From the NCBI RefSeq assembly GCF_927798175.1, contig NZ_CAKMMP010000023.1, positions 1 through 64,000 of the forward strand: 64,000 bases of DNA, written 5' to 3'. Made by a program: the position numbers and the translations under genes. Each line of letters starts with the position of its first letter. The first letter of the stretch is position 1. Below the pieces are notes generated by a model that worked only from the letters and a program-made list of their open reading frames with translations, was not told the origin of the DNA and searched no databases. Source of the stretch: Paenibacillus sp. JJ-223. GTDB lineage: Bacteria; Bacillota; Bacilli; Paenibacillales; Paenibacillaceae. This document shows positions 1 through 7,483 of this stretch, in pieces.

Positions 1-168
1 ATTTTCAATATTATAGCTATTTATTTGAGAGACTGCTTCCGTTATTGGATTGAGGAAAAGGCTGGCTGCACCGTTACATATATTCGAAAGTCCTGTGGCA
101 TATTACCTGTAGATGGTTGTACGTCTGTGTCGGAGAACGACGCCCTATACTCAGGAACAGGAGAGAAT

Positions 169-957
169 ATGATGAAGCGATTTTTACTTTGCGCCAAATT
201 GACCTTGCTGGCCATTGGCATGTTGGTGGGCACGGGACAAGTGGATGCATCGCCGATTAACGGGGCTTATCATTTTGGTTTCAAAAAAAGCGAGAAAGGC
301 CAGCTGCCGTCCATTGATCAAGAAGGCTTCAAAGCCATTTTGCAGCAGAATGATGCCATTTTTTTGGGAGATACGAAACAAAAGGAATTGTACCTCACGT
401 TTGACAACGGGTATGAGAATGGATTTACGCCGGCGATTCTGGATGTTTTGCGCGACAAGAAGGTGCCTGCCGCCTTTTTCGTCACAGGCCATTATTTAAA
501 GGATCAGCCGGAACTCGTGAAACGCATGGCAGCGGAAGGGCATGTCGTGGGGAATCATTCCTGGAGCCATCCGGACATGACTCGCATCTCCAATGAAAAA
601 ATAAAAACGGAGTTGGCACAGGTTCAAACGGAGATCCATCGTCTCACGGGCCAACAAACGTCCTATTTGCGCCCGCCGCGCGGCATTTTCAACAACCGTA
701 CATTGGCCGAGAGCCGTGCCCAAGGATATGTGAACGTTTTTTGGTCCGTAGCTTACAAGGATTGGGATACGAACGTTCAGCGGGGGACCGATTATGCGCG
801 TCAGCAAGTGCTCAAGCAATTACATCCCGGGGCGGTCATCTTGCTTCATTCGGTCTCAAAGGATAATACGGAGGCGCTGGCATCCATTATCGACGAAGCG
901 CGCAAGCAGGGATATGTATTCAAACATTTGAACGAGCTGAAGACGAAAAGTTATTGA
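169..957 (+). CDS. pdaA: Polysaccharide deacetylase, PdaA type (delta-lactam-forming de-N-acetylase)
   Basis: The NodB-fold catalytic motifs are visible: TFDNGYENG (residues 77-85, the Asp-Asn variant typical of PdaA rather than the TFDDGP of chitin deacetylases), metal-binding HSWSH (130-134), RPPRG (168-172) and LLHSVS (225-230). Residues 4-27 form a hydrophobic signal peptide ending near VDAS, so the enzyme is probably exported. In Bacillus, PdaA removes the acetyl group from muramic acid so that muramic delta-lactam can form in the spore cortex, which germination lytic enzymes need. The open frame continues upstream to position 25, but the ATG at 169 was chosen because CAGGAGAG lies just ahead and the signal peptide starts there. 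The length of 262 aa fits the family. It stands alone, with a terminator hairpin right after it. Confidence 0.9.
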   Translation: MMKRFLLCAKLTLLAIGMLVGTGQVDASPINGAYHFGFKKSEKGQLPSIDQEGFKAILQQNDAIFLGDTKQKELYLTFDNGYENGFTPAILDVLRDKKVPAAFFVTGHYLKDQPELVKRMAAEGHVVGNHSWSHPDMTRISNEKIKTELAQVQTEIHRLTGQQTSYLRPPRGIFNNRTLAESRAQGYVNVFWSVAYKDWDTNVQRGTDYARQQVLKQLHPGAVILLHSVSKDNTEALASIIDEARKQGYVFKHLNELKTKSY

Positions 958-971
958 GGGTAAGTTCACAT

Positions 972-1026
972 AAAAAGGGCATCCTGTCCGGCGTACGACG
1001 TCCGCGTGCAGGAATGCCCTTTTTCG
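972..1026. terminator. Bidirectional terminator between pdaA and degV
   Basis: AAAAAGGGCAT pairs with ATGCCCTTTTT around a long loop, giving a T tract in both directions. It lies between the convergent pdaA and degV-family genes. Confidence 0.75.
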
Positions 1027-1034
1027 ATGTTTGG

Positions 1035-1883
1035 TTAGACTACGGTATGATAAATGATGCCGATTGTTTTTGGACCACAATGGCTGCATATTACGCATCC
1101 GGCGGTCGTGATTTCTACGCGGGCCCCCGTTTGCTCCTGCAGCGTTTTTTGGAGAGCAAGCGCATCCTCCTTCGCCATGGTGTGCACAACGATGATCAGG
1201 TCTTTATCGATCTGCTCTTTATCGGCCAGACTGTTCTGGAGCATCTGATCCATCGCTTTTTCCCGTTTGCCGCGCACTTTGTAAGCCGGAGTCATTTTCC
1301 CGTCGGCCACACGAATGACCGGACGGATCTTCAACAGGCTGCCGATCAGATTTTGCATGCCGGAGCAGCGTCCGCCCTTATACAAATATTCCAGGGTGTC
1401 AATGACAAACTCTGTTCGCACATGGGGCCGCACGCTTTCCACCAGCTTGGTGACCTCAGCCAAGGTTTGCCCTTTTTCAGCCGCCTGCACCGCCTTCATG
1501 ACGAGCAAACCAATCCCGGAAGACAGATTAAGGGAATCTACGACGGAAATTCGCCCCTCCGGGAATTCAGTGCTGGCAATTTTGGCGTTCTGATATGTGG
1601 AAGAAAGATCGGAGGACAGGCTGATATACAGGATGTCGTCTCCCTGTTCTATGTAGGGTCTGAAAGCAGCCATGAAATCGGCCGGGGAGGGTGCAGCTGT
1701 TTTGGGCAGCCGTCCGTCCTGGTCCACTCGCGCATATAGTTGTTCAGGGGTGATTTCCACCCCATCCTTTAGCGATTCGTCCCCGAAAACGACGTAAAGG
1801 GGAATGACGCCGATGTCATAAGTCTGAATCCATTCGGGATTCAAATCGCTGGTGCTGTCCGAAAAAATTTTGATTCGTGGCAT
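1035..1883 (-). CDS. DegV family fatty-acid-binding protein
   Basis: The protein opens with KIFSDSTSDLNPEW, the DegV signature, has the mid-domain motif ISLSSDLSSTYQNA, and ends with an alpha/beta second domain (RCSGMQNLIGSLLKIRPV). It has 282 aa, the usual DegV length. DegV (FakB-like) proteins bind a fatty acid in a buried pocket; some present it to a fatty acid kinase (FakA) for phosphorylation and incorporation into phospholipid. No fakA is nearby, so the ligand and partner are unknown. The start is well supported by AAAGGAG upstream of ATG. It is convergent with pdaA and followed on its own strand by a DUF4190-like gene with its own ribosome site. Confidence 0.88.
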   Translation of the reverse strand: MPRIKIFSDSTSDLNPEWIQTYDIGVIPLYVVFGDESLKDGVEITPEQLYARVDQDGRLPKTAAPSPADFMAAFRPYIEQGDDILYISLSSDLSSTYQNAKIASTEFPEGRISVVDSLNLSSGIGLLVMKAVQAAEKGQTLAEVTKLVESVRPHVRTEFVIDTLEYLYKGGRCSGMQNLIGSLLKIRPVIRVADGKMTPAYKVRGKREKAMDQMLQNSLADKEQIDKDLIIVVHTMAKEDALALQKTLQEQTGARVEITTAGCVICSHCGPKTIGIIYHTVV

Positions 1884-1927
1884 GTCGATCTCCTTTGTTC
1901 AATTGGAATGTTGAAGACGTTACATCA

Positions 1928-2362
1928 TTAAAGTAGATAGATCCCGGCGAACACAAGAGCTGCACAGGCCAGAATCATCAGGCCATTCAGCAGGGTTCCA
2001 ATGACGGCGAATACTTTCCTGCGATTCCGTATGACCAGGCCGACGATCCCGACGATTAAGCCGGCCAGGTTAAGAATGATGCAGGCCAGCATCGAGACGG
2101 AGGCCAGGATGATGGCCGGGTGCAATGCAAGCTGTTCCACTTGCTCGGGAGTGAGCGCATGGCCCATGTAGCTGCTTATCGCGGCTGTCACCAGAACAAA
2201 TATGACGATGTAGGCAAGCAGCGCCGTGATGCCGATCACGAAACTGGCGATTCCGGGACCGGAATGTTTTGTTTTTGGGTTAGATGATTGATCGTTTGCA
2301 TGATAATCCTGATTGGGGGATGATTCAGGGAAGTCAAATTCATGCCCAGGCTTTTGATCCAT
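1928..2362 (-). CDS. Small membrane protein, DUF4190-like
   Basis: This 144-aa protein has a polar Asn/Ser/Pro-rich N-terminal tail (about residues 1-35) followed by two or three hydrophobic segments (about 38-65, 85-112 and 122-143). Ser-Gly-Pro-Gly just before the first segment (PGIASFVIGITALL) is typical of DUF4190 proteins. It has no enzymatic motif and its function is unknown. AAGGAGGG lies upstream of the ATG at somewhat long spacing. It sits 44 bp upstream of the degV-family gene on the same strand, so the two could be co-transcribed. Confidence 0.7.
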   Translation of the reverse strand: MDQKPGHEFDFPESSPNQDYHANDQSSNPKTKHSGPGIASFVIGITALLAYIVIFVLVTAAISSYMGHALTPEQVEQLALHPAIILASVSMLACIILNLAGLIVGIVGLVIRNRRKVFAVIGTLLNGLMILACAALVFAGIYLL

Positions 2363-2574
2363 AACGTAATGTCCCTCCTTATCCGTTATAGTAGGGTTTT
2401 AAACTTCATTTTTTTCTTTCATTGACAAAACTGCAATCCTTAGCTCGCTGCAATTTTACCTTATAACTTTTCCATAATTAACGATAAAAATCAAGGTTTT
2501 GTATGCATGCAGCATGTATACGAGATTAAGCCTCATCCGTGCCGGGAGGAAATGAACGGCGTCATTCTGCGCAA

Positions 2575-2604
2575 CTGGCAAATGCCCCGTCATTTCGTTA
2601 CAAT
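2575..2604 (+). promoter_or_regulatory. Candidate sigma-A promoter for the DUF423 gene
   Basis: CTGGCA (2575-2580), an 18-bp spacer and TACAAT (2599-2604) form a plausible promoter about 45 bp upstream of the coding start. The rest of the 2363-2656 interval, which also holds the divergent upstream region of the DUF4190-like gene, showed nothing else recognisable. Confidence 0.4.
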
Positions 2605-2656
2605 AAACATGGTGCAGAGTGAAAGTGGGAAGACTGAATCAAGAGGAGAGAAGAAC

Positions 2657-3043
2657 ATGCAACGAAGATGGATGACGGTTGGTGCCGTATTGACGATGCT
2701 GTCCGTAGCCATAGGCGCATTTGGAGCGCATATGCTGAAGGAGTTCGTTGGGGCCGACGCCATCGCCGTATATGAAACCGGGGTGCAGTATCACATGATT
2801 CATGCCCTCGGTTTGCTGATCATCGGGCTGACGGCAGGGCAACTCGGTGAATCGGCCAAACTTCGCTGGGCGGCGAGGTTGTTGTTGATCGGCATTATCG
2901 TTTTTTCGGGAAGTTTGTATACACTCACCATAACAGGGGTCAAAATGTTGGGAGCCATCACGCCCATCGGAGGCGTAGCGTTCATTCTCGGATGGCTGCT
3001 GTTCGCGCTCGATTTGTGGCAGCGCGGCGCAAGCCGAAAATGA
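2657..3043 (+). CDS. DUF423 family small integral membrane protein
   Basis: This 128-aa protein has four hydrophobic segments and the DUF423 (YgdD/YwdK) signature GAFGAHMLKEF near residues 16-26, YHMIHALGLL near 46-55, and TPIGGVAFILGWLLFA near 103-118. The family's function is unknown. The frame is open upstream to 2507, but ATG 2657 is preceded by AAGAGGAGAG at good spacing and begins the typical family N terminus (MQRRWMTVGAVL), so the longer form is rejected. It is followed by a hairpin terminator and a convergent gene. Confidence 0.85.
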   Translation: MQRRWMTVGAVLTMLSVAIGAFGAHMLKEFVGADAIAVYETGVQYHMIHALGLLIIGLTAGQLGESAKLRWAARLLLIGIIVFSGSLYTLTITGVKMLGAITPIGGVAFILGWLLFALDLWQRGASRK

Positions 3044-3047
3044 AGGA

Positions 3048-3099
3048 AAAAGCAGCTTACGGGGAAGTGATGACGTTTCCGGCGTAGGCTGCTTTCGTT
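3048..3099 (+). terminator. Terminator after the DUF423 gene
   Basis: AAAGCAGCTTACG (3048-3061) pairs with CGTAGGCTGCTTT (3083-3095), followed by CGTTTGTTTT. It separates the DUF423 gene from the convergent gene ending at 3113. Confidence 0.65.
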
Positions 3100-3112
3100 T
3101 GTTTTGGCGATA

Positions 3113-3661
3113 TTATAAAAACTCATCGATTTCATTGGTTTTAAAAGAATAAACCTGTTTTTCATCCACATGATATACGCTGACCATATCGTTGTCCCGG
3201 TCAAAATTTAAAATTCGGCATGGAATGCTCTGATGTTTGCCTTTTTTGTTGTTCACAACGATCCGCGTCAGTCGTTTTTCCTTGATTAGCGTTTCAATCC
3301 ATGCATCAAACGAATTGCCGGTAGGCGAACCGGTCTCTTTGGAAGCAGGAGCCTCCGGCGGAGCGGTCGGTTGTGCTTGTGCCTGCACTTGCACTTTTTT
3401 TCCTTGCCGTGCAATAATGGAGTCTTTTTTCGCTTGGATGGTCGCTTCGATAATTTTGCCAAGCTCGATGCCGGATTGGATCCGAAAATCCGCGATCGGT
3501 TCCCCTGCATTTAAGAGTTCCAAGAGGGACTGCATTGCCAAAGCGTTCGAGCGGCTCTTGATTAGAATATCGACGTTAAACAAATAGCCGACGTCTTCAC
3601 TATTGGATAAGTTTTCTTTCATTGATCCCAGCCCCGTTAAAAGATATGTGTCGTCTGACAT
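3113..3661 (-). CDS. Unrecognised cytoplasmic protein, 182 aa
   Basis: I do not recognise this protein. It has three parts: a structured N-terminal region (about 1-90) with no membrane segment, a low-complexity Gln/Ala/Pro linker (about 92-115, QVQAQAQPTAPPEAP), and a C-terminal domain (about 120-182) rich in beta-prone, basic and hydrophobic alternation (LTRIVVNNKKGKH, then ILNFDRDNDMVSVYHVDEKQVYSF). The C-terminal part has the look of a small beta-barrel or Sm/SH3-like fold, which is only an impression. The start is uncertain: ATG 3661 has only a weak ribosome site, and an internal ATG at 3622 is an alternative. It is monocistronic and convergent with the DUF423 gene. Confidence 0.6.
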   Translation of the reverse strand: MSDDTYLLTGLGSMKENLSNSEDVGYLFNVDILIKSRSNALAMQSLLELLNAGEPIADFRIQSGIELGKIIEATIQAKKDSIIARQGKKVQVQAQAQPTAPPEAPASKETGSPTGNSFDAWIETLIKEKRLTRIVVNNKKGKHQSIPCRILNFDRDNDMVSVYHVDEKQVYSFKTNEIDEFL

Positions 3662-3867
3662 TGGCCTTGTACACGATTACATCCAGACATTGCCTTTGCC
3701 GAACTTATGTAAATTGCACTGCGTAGGCAGGTGCCTTGACAAATGCAATGATGAACATCATTAACTATATCATTAAAATTGTAATAATCCTAGTGTTCAA
3801 TACAGAGAAAATAGGGTGTGTATATGGGGTTTGAGCACACAGACACTAGCATTGAAAGGAGCACGTG

Positions 3868-3897
3868 ATGAAAAAGGCGATTTTGGTGACAGAATGA
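3868..3897 (+). other. Nine-codon ORF with a strong ribosome binding site
   Basis: GAAAGGAG followed 7 bases later by ATG opens a frame reading MKKAILVTE and then TGA. It could be a regulatory leader peptide or the 5' stub of a lost gene. It is the only thing of note in the 312-bp interval 3662-3973 upstream of the PNK-like kinase; the 65-codon minus-strand frame there has no support. Confidence 0.25.
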
Positions 3898-3973
3898 AAG
3901 GATACGAAATACAGCTTCAGGCAAGTTGATTGTGGAAAAGGAATCATATTTATTTTTCAAGGGATGAGTAAGC

Positions 3974-4426
3974 ATGGAATGCGTCATTTTTATCGGGATT
4001 CAGGCTTCAGGGAAATCAACGTTCTATAGAGAGAGGTTTTTCCAAACACACATGAGGATTAATCTCGACATGTTGAGGACGAGAAATCGGGAGAACTTGT
4101 TTATACAAGCTTCGCTGGAGGCCAAGCAGCCTTTTGTCATCGACAACACCAATCCGACCATGGAAGAGCGGCAGAAATATATAGGCTGTGCCAAAGAACA
4201 TCGATTTAAAGTCATCGGTTATTTTTTTGAGCCCGACTATGCCCTCTCGTTGGAAAGAAACGGGAAAAGGACGGGGGAAGAAAGAATTCCGGAAATCGGC
4301 ATCAAGAGTACATTGAAGAAAATGCAATCCCCATCATATCGTGAAGGATTTGACGAGTTATATACCGTTAGGTCGACGGGTGGACATTTCTTCGTTGAGA
4401 AAGCAGACCCCAAGCTAGTAGAGTAA
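3974..4426 (+). CDS. P-loop kinase resembling the kinase domain of polynucleotide kinase
   Basis: The protein starts with a Walker A loop, GIQASGKST (residues 8-16), followed by NLDMLR (30-35) and IDNTNPTMEER (56-66). This combination is the hallmark of PseT/PNK-like kinases, where the Asp-x-Thr-Asn-Pro segment binds nucleotide ends. At 150 aa it is a bare kinase domain with no phosphatase or ligase domain. It probably phosphorylates a nucleic acid 5'-OH end or a small metabolite; which one cannot be told from the sequence. AAGGGATGAG precedes ATG 3974. It is followed after 72 bp by an unrelated small gene with its own promoter-like sequence. Confidence 0.75.
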   Translation: MECVIFIGIQASGKSTFYRERFFQTHMRINLDMLRTRNRENLFIQASLEAKQPFVIDNTNPTMEERQKYIGCAKEHRFKVIGYFFEPDYALSLERNGKRTGEERIPEIGIKSTLKKMQSPSYREGFDELYTVRSTGGHFFVEKADPKLVE

Positions 4427-4462
4427 ACGTTTGTCTCTTATATTTTTTGTGGATTATACCGA

Positions 4463-4471
4463 TGATATAAT
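4463..4471 (+). promoter_or_regulatory. Candidate extended -10 promoter
   Basis: TGA-TATAAT (TG at 4463-4464, TATAAT at 4466-4471) lies 28 bp upstream of the small gene starting at 4499. No good -35 element is seen. Confidence 0.45.
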
Positions 4472-4498
4472 GACTGACGTAAAAAAAGGATGATCGGC

Positions 4499-4741
4499 AT
4501 GCCACCTAGAGACAGCATTTTCGAGAAAATCATGAAATCAAAACGAAGCCAGCTCCCTAAACGGGCTCAGCCGGGCAGAGCTGCTCCGCCTCAGAAGCTT
4601 GGTGGTCAAGGACCTGTTGAAATGGATGCGCATCATTTGAATCTGGCGAACGAAGAGCAGACCCGCAAAACGGAACTTGAACGCATATTGGCCATTCGAA
4701 AGGAATTATCGGACATAAGGCATATGAAAAAAAAGCAGTAA
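4499..4741 (+). CDS. Small charged hypothetical protein, 80 aa
   Basis: I do not recognise this protein. It is hydrophilic, with a basic N-terminal half (KSKRSQLPKRAQPGRAA) and an acidic/basic helical C-terminal half (about 48-80, LERILAIRKELSDIRHMKKKQ) that could form a short coiled coil. No membrane segment or catalytic motif is visible. ATG 4499 was chosen over ATG 4490 because AAAGGATGA then lies at normal distance, while at 4490 the ribosome site would overlap the start. A promoter-like sequence lies upstream and a strong terminator downstream, so it appears to be a single-gene unit. Confidence 0.6.
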   Translation: MPPRDSIFEKIMKSKRSQLPKRAQPGRAAPPQKLGGQGPVEMDAHHLNLANEEQTRKTELERILAIRKELSDIRHMKKKQ

Positions 4742-4755
4742 CCAAATTCCATGGG

Positions 4756-4786
4756 ACCACTTCATGATGCTTGAAGTGGTTTTTTC
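4756..4786 (+). terminator. Rho-independent terminator
   Basis: ACCACTTCA (4756-4764) pairs with TGAAGTGGT (4772-4780), followed by a run of T. Confidence 0.88.
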
Positions 4787-4832
4787 GTTAGGCTACGTAC
4801 ATTGGGATATCGATTTTTAACTGTGTAACGCA

Positions 4833-5381
4833 TCAAATCGTGAGTAAAGAAGATTTTTTTTCAATCACAGCTTTTATTGTTGAAACACTTTGTTCGATGG
4901 ATTGATGGGTTGTGTCAATAATATTGGATTCATAGCGACCCAAATTGTTAAACTGCTCCCACATGTTCTCTACCAACTCTATGTTGGAATTTTCGTCCAA
5001 TTTGGATCGATGGATTGCTCGTCTCATGGTTACTTCTTTAGTCGCTCTTAAGATAATATAATGTACTTCATAATGATCTTGTACAGCTTTTAACCATGGC
5101 TCTAAAAACCAAGGACCAACAATTCCATCTATAATCACATCGAACCCACCACGTGCAAAACGTTTTGCAGCTTCCAAAAAGGCTTCAATAACAATCAAGT
5201 TTTGTTCTTGTGATTCCGGTAAAAATGGAGGGATTGTCCCTTTTTGAATATAGTGATAGAAATCATCAGTGTGCATATGTACCGACTTTGTTAAATTAGA
5301 CTCTTTAGCAACAATGGATGCCGTTGTACTTTTACCCGTCCCTGGTGAACCCGTAATTATAATAATTCGGCCTTGTTTCAT
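4833..5381 (-). CDS. AAA/P-loop ATP-binding protein, small-molecule kinase-like
   Basis: A Walker A motif, GSPGTGKST (residues 11-19), lies at the N terminus after a hydrophobic strand (RIIIITG). A conserved DGIVGPWFLEPW segment sits mid-protein, as seen in small zeta-toxin- or chloramphenicol-phosphotransferase-like kinases. The remainder is helical with RATKEVTMRRAIHRS, which resembles a lid/arginine region. At 182 aa it is one kinase domain with no fused partner; the substrate is unknown. The gene is AT-rich compared with core genes of this window and faces left, away from the phosphoesterase gene. TAAGGAGAAT precedes the start. It belongs to an accessory patch and may have been acquired horizontally. 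Confidence 0.75.
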   Translation of the reverse strand: MKQGRIIIITGSPGTGKSTTASIVAKESNLTKSVHMHTDDFYHYIQKGTIPPFLPESQEQNLIVIEAFLEAAKRFARGGFDVIIDGIVGPWFLEPWLKAVQDHYEVHYIILRATKEVTMRRAIHRSKLDENSNIELVENMWEQFNNLGRYESNIIDTTHQSIEQSVSTIKAVIEKKSSLLTI

Positions 5382-5632
5382 AAATATTCTCCTTAATTAA
5401 ATGTTGGTTTAAAACAACACCCTTCAATCCACTAACCTGCCAAATTGGTTTGACAAAAATTAGAATAAATCCCTAAAGTCGGTAATTGAATTTCATCGCT
5501 CGAACTGAATCGTCACACCTTTGGTTCCGACGTTTCAGTTTAAATCCATGGGTAAATCCTTTCCAAACAGTGGTAATATGAATATGTATATTACTCCAGT
5601 TCCTTTACGATCTTGGAGAAAGGGTGAAAAGT

Positions 5633-6331
5633 ATGGCGATCTATATTACCGGAGACATTCACGGAACCATTAGCGTTAATAAACGTCTCAACTCAAAAAA
5701 TTTCCCACAACAAAAACAACTGACGAAAGATGATTATGTAATTATTTTAGGTGATTTTGGATTGATTTGGAATGGTAGTCATGAAGACGAATACTGGCTA
5801 AAGTGGTTGAACAAGACGAAGCCTTTCACAACGCTTTTTATAGATGGTAATCATGAGAACTTTGATTTGCTTGAAGAGTATCCAGTCGAACAATGGAATG
5901 GCGGTATGGTGCATAGAATCAACAACAGCGTTATTCATCTGATGCGTGGACAGGTGTTCACTATTGAAGAGAAGAAGTTTTTCACGTTTGGAGGGGCTGC
6001 TTCACACGACAAAGAATACCGCAAGGAAGGTAAATCCTGGTGGAGTCGAGAGATGCCATCACTAGAAGAGTACCAAGAAGGATTGAAGAACTTAGAGAGG
6101 CATAACTGGAAAATGGATTACATACTTACTCACACTTGCTCAACCACAGCCTTGGAATACATTGAGCAGAGGTGTGACATTTATATGGATCTGGATGAGA
6201 TGCATCTATATTTTTATGACATTGAACAGAAGGTAGTGTATAAGCAATGGTACTTTGGCCATTTTCATCATGACTTTGAGTTGCCTAATAAGCAGAGATT
6301 GCTGTATACAGATATGATCAAGTTGAAATAA
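5633..6331 (+). CDS. Calcineurin-like metallophosphoesterase
   Basis: The full set of metal-ligand motifs is present (numbering from the ATG): GDIHG (7-11), GDFG (40-43), GNHEN (72-76), a HTC motif near 165, and GHFHHD near 211. This is the calcineurin-like dinuclear metal phosphoesterase fold. At 232 aa it is one domain with no signal peptide, so it acts in the cytoplasm on a phosphoester such as a nucleotide, RNA or protein phosphate. GTG 5624 with GGAG upstream is an alternative start. The gene lies in the AT-rich patch, between a divergent P-loop kinase and the stub of an HTH regulator. No partner-specific motif shows the substrate. Confidence 0.85.
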   Translation: MAIYITGDIHGTISVNKRLNSKNFPQQKQLTKDDYVIILGDFGLIWNGSHEDEYWLKWLNKTKPFTTLFIDGNHENFDLLEEYPVEQWNGGMVHRINNSVIHLMRGQVFTIEEKKFFTFGGAASHDKEYRKEGKSWWSREMPSLEEYQEGLKNLERHNWKMDYILTHTCSTTALEYIEQRCDIYMDLDEMHLYFYDIEQKVVYKQWYFGHFHHDFELPNKQRLLYTDMIKLK

Positions 6332-6359
6332 AAAAATATGTCAATGATCGGGGGCTTTT

Positions 6360-6437
6360 ATGAAAAATGCCATTGGTGAGAGACTAAAGAAAGCAAGAAA
6401 ACAAATGAATCTTACACAGATTCAGGTTAGGGGTTAA
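6360..6437 (+). pseudogene. Truncated XRE/HTH regulator (N-terminal stub)
   Basis: ATG at 6360 opens a 25-codon frame whose translation, IGERLKKARKQMNLTQIQ, is the first helix and start of the second helix of an XRE/Cro-type DNA-binding domain. It then runs into TAA at 6437, before the recognition helix. GGGGGC lies upstream. The stub sits 29 bp after the phosphoesterase gene and 22 bp before the 2H gene, so a regulator was probably deleted here, leaving only its 5' end. Confidence 0.6.
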
Positions 6438-6459
6438 AGTTATTGAGGGGGTTATAGCG

Positions 6460-7017
6460 GTGTACGGAGTTGTTGCTCATTTTGACCAGGATACAGAGCT
6501 CTATGTAAAGCAGGTTTGGAAAGAGTTGAGTGATAATGCAGTTTCCAAATATGCAGAAGAAGTACAAGATAGACGACCTCATATTACGATAGCAGGTTAT
6601 GACTCTGACGTAGATATCGAGAAATTCATAAGCGATTTTGACTGCTTTTATGAATCAAAAAAACAACTTTCAATCACTATGAACTCGATAGGGACCTTTT
6701 TGAACACAGGGATTTTATTCCTTGCTCCTGTTCCTTCCATAGAGTTTTTAACGTTCCATGCTAATCATCACAGTTTTTTTGAAAAATATCGAATGAATGC
6801 TGAGTCTCAATATCTTCCTAATAACTGGATACCTCACTGTACAATAGCAAACAGATTAAGCGATGAGAATTTAAAAGAAGCGATGTCTTACTGCACTAAA
6901 AGAATCGAAAAAATAAGTGCTAGTATCGTTGAAATATCAGTAATCAAAGCTATATACGAGAATAATAAATGTATAAAGTCACCATCTATTCATACGAAAG
7001 CTTTGGGCATGGTCTAA
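6460..7017 (+). CDS. 2'-5' RNA ligase family (2H phosphoesterase) protein
   Basis: Two H-x-T motifs define the 2H superfamily: PHITIAG (His41, Thr43) and PHCTIAN (His126, Thr128), 85 residues apart as the fold requires. The length of 185 aa is typical. Members hydrolyse or form 2'-5' phosphodiester bonds, for example opening 2',3'-cyclic phosphates at RNA ends; the true substrate cannot be read from the sequence. The start is GTG 6460, preceded by GAGGGGG. The gene is AT-rich. Its neighbours include a PNK-like kinase and a phosphoesterase, so RNA or nucleotide end chemistry is possible but not shown. A 13-bp perfect hairpin follows. Confidence 0.8.
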   Translation: MYGVVAHFDQDTELYVKQVWKELSDNAVSKYAEEVQDRRPHITIAGYDSDVDIEKFISDFDCFYESKKQLSITMNSIGTFLNTGILFLAPVPSIEFLTFHANHHSFFEKYRMNAESQYLPNNWIPHCTIANRLSDENLKEAMSYCTKRIEKISASIVEISVIKAIYENNKCIKSPSIHTKALGMV

Positions 7018-7050
7018 ATTACGATATAACCAAAGAATCACTTCCACAGT

Positions 7051-7090
7051 ACAACCGCCTTGCTAAGCAAGGCGGTTGTCTTATGCTTAG
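7051..7090 (+). terminator. Hairpin terminator after the 2H gene
   Basis: ACAACCGCCTTGC (7051-7063) pairs perfectly with GCAAGGCGGTTGT (7067-7079) around TAA. The T tract is poor (CTTATGCTTA), so termination efficiency is uncertain. Confidence 0.6.
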
Positions 7091-7208
7091 TAATTAACAT
7101 TAGGATCGAACATAGCCATATTTTTAAGTCAGGTCCTATGAAACTAGAAGGGAAACTCTCTGTGTTACAATTAGTAACCATTTTTTGTCCTTTCCTACAA
7201 GACCGATT

Positions 7209-7277
7209 CTAGAAATGAGGCTGTCCAAAACCACTTGGCTGACGATAAATGCGTCGAAGGGATACATATGTGTGGTG
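7209..7277 (+). pseudogene. Decayed fragment of the DUF1805 (yunC-like) gene
   Basis: This segment aligns with 10291-10360 inside the intact DUF1805 gene. The core CGTCGAAGGGATACAT is identical, with scattered, mostly transition mismatches and one deleted base that breaks the frame. There is no start codon or ribosome site. The rest of the 7091-7412 interval holds no recognisable gene. Confidence 0.8.
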
Positions 7278-7412
7278 TAATTACTGTAAGCTGATTTAGG
7301 TATTAACTGAAACTATTGGTGAAGAGCATTGGTTTTCTTAATAGCACGAGGCGACAATGGAATTTAAATCTCCGTTTAAATCCGTCCGATCTCTTCTTTT
7401 TTATCTGGATGC

Positions 7413-7455
7413 AAAAAAATAGCCCCCACCATCTTTGGAAGGAGCGGAGGCTATA
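7413..7455 (-). terminator. Terminator of aqpZ
   Basis: Read on the minus strand, ATAGCCTCC pairs with GGGGGCTAT and is followed by seven T. It lies about 30 bp past the aqpZ stop codon. Confidence 0.85.
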
Positions 7456-7483
7456 CGTTAAAAAATAAAAGAGCGTTGTGCCC

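Noticed and set aside
3790..3987. 65-codon minus-strand frame
   Set aside because: No ribosome site, overlaps the start of the kinase gene, composition does not look coding.
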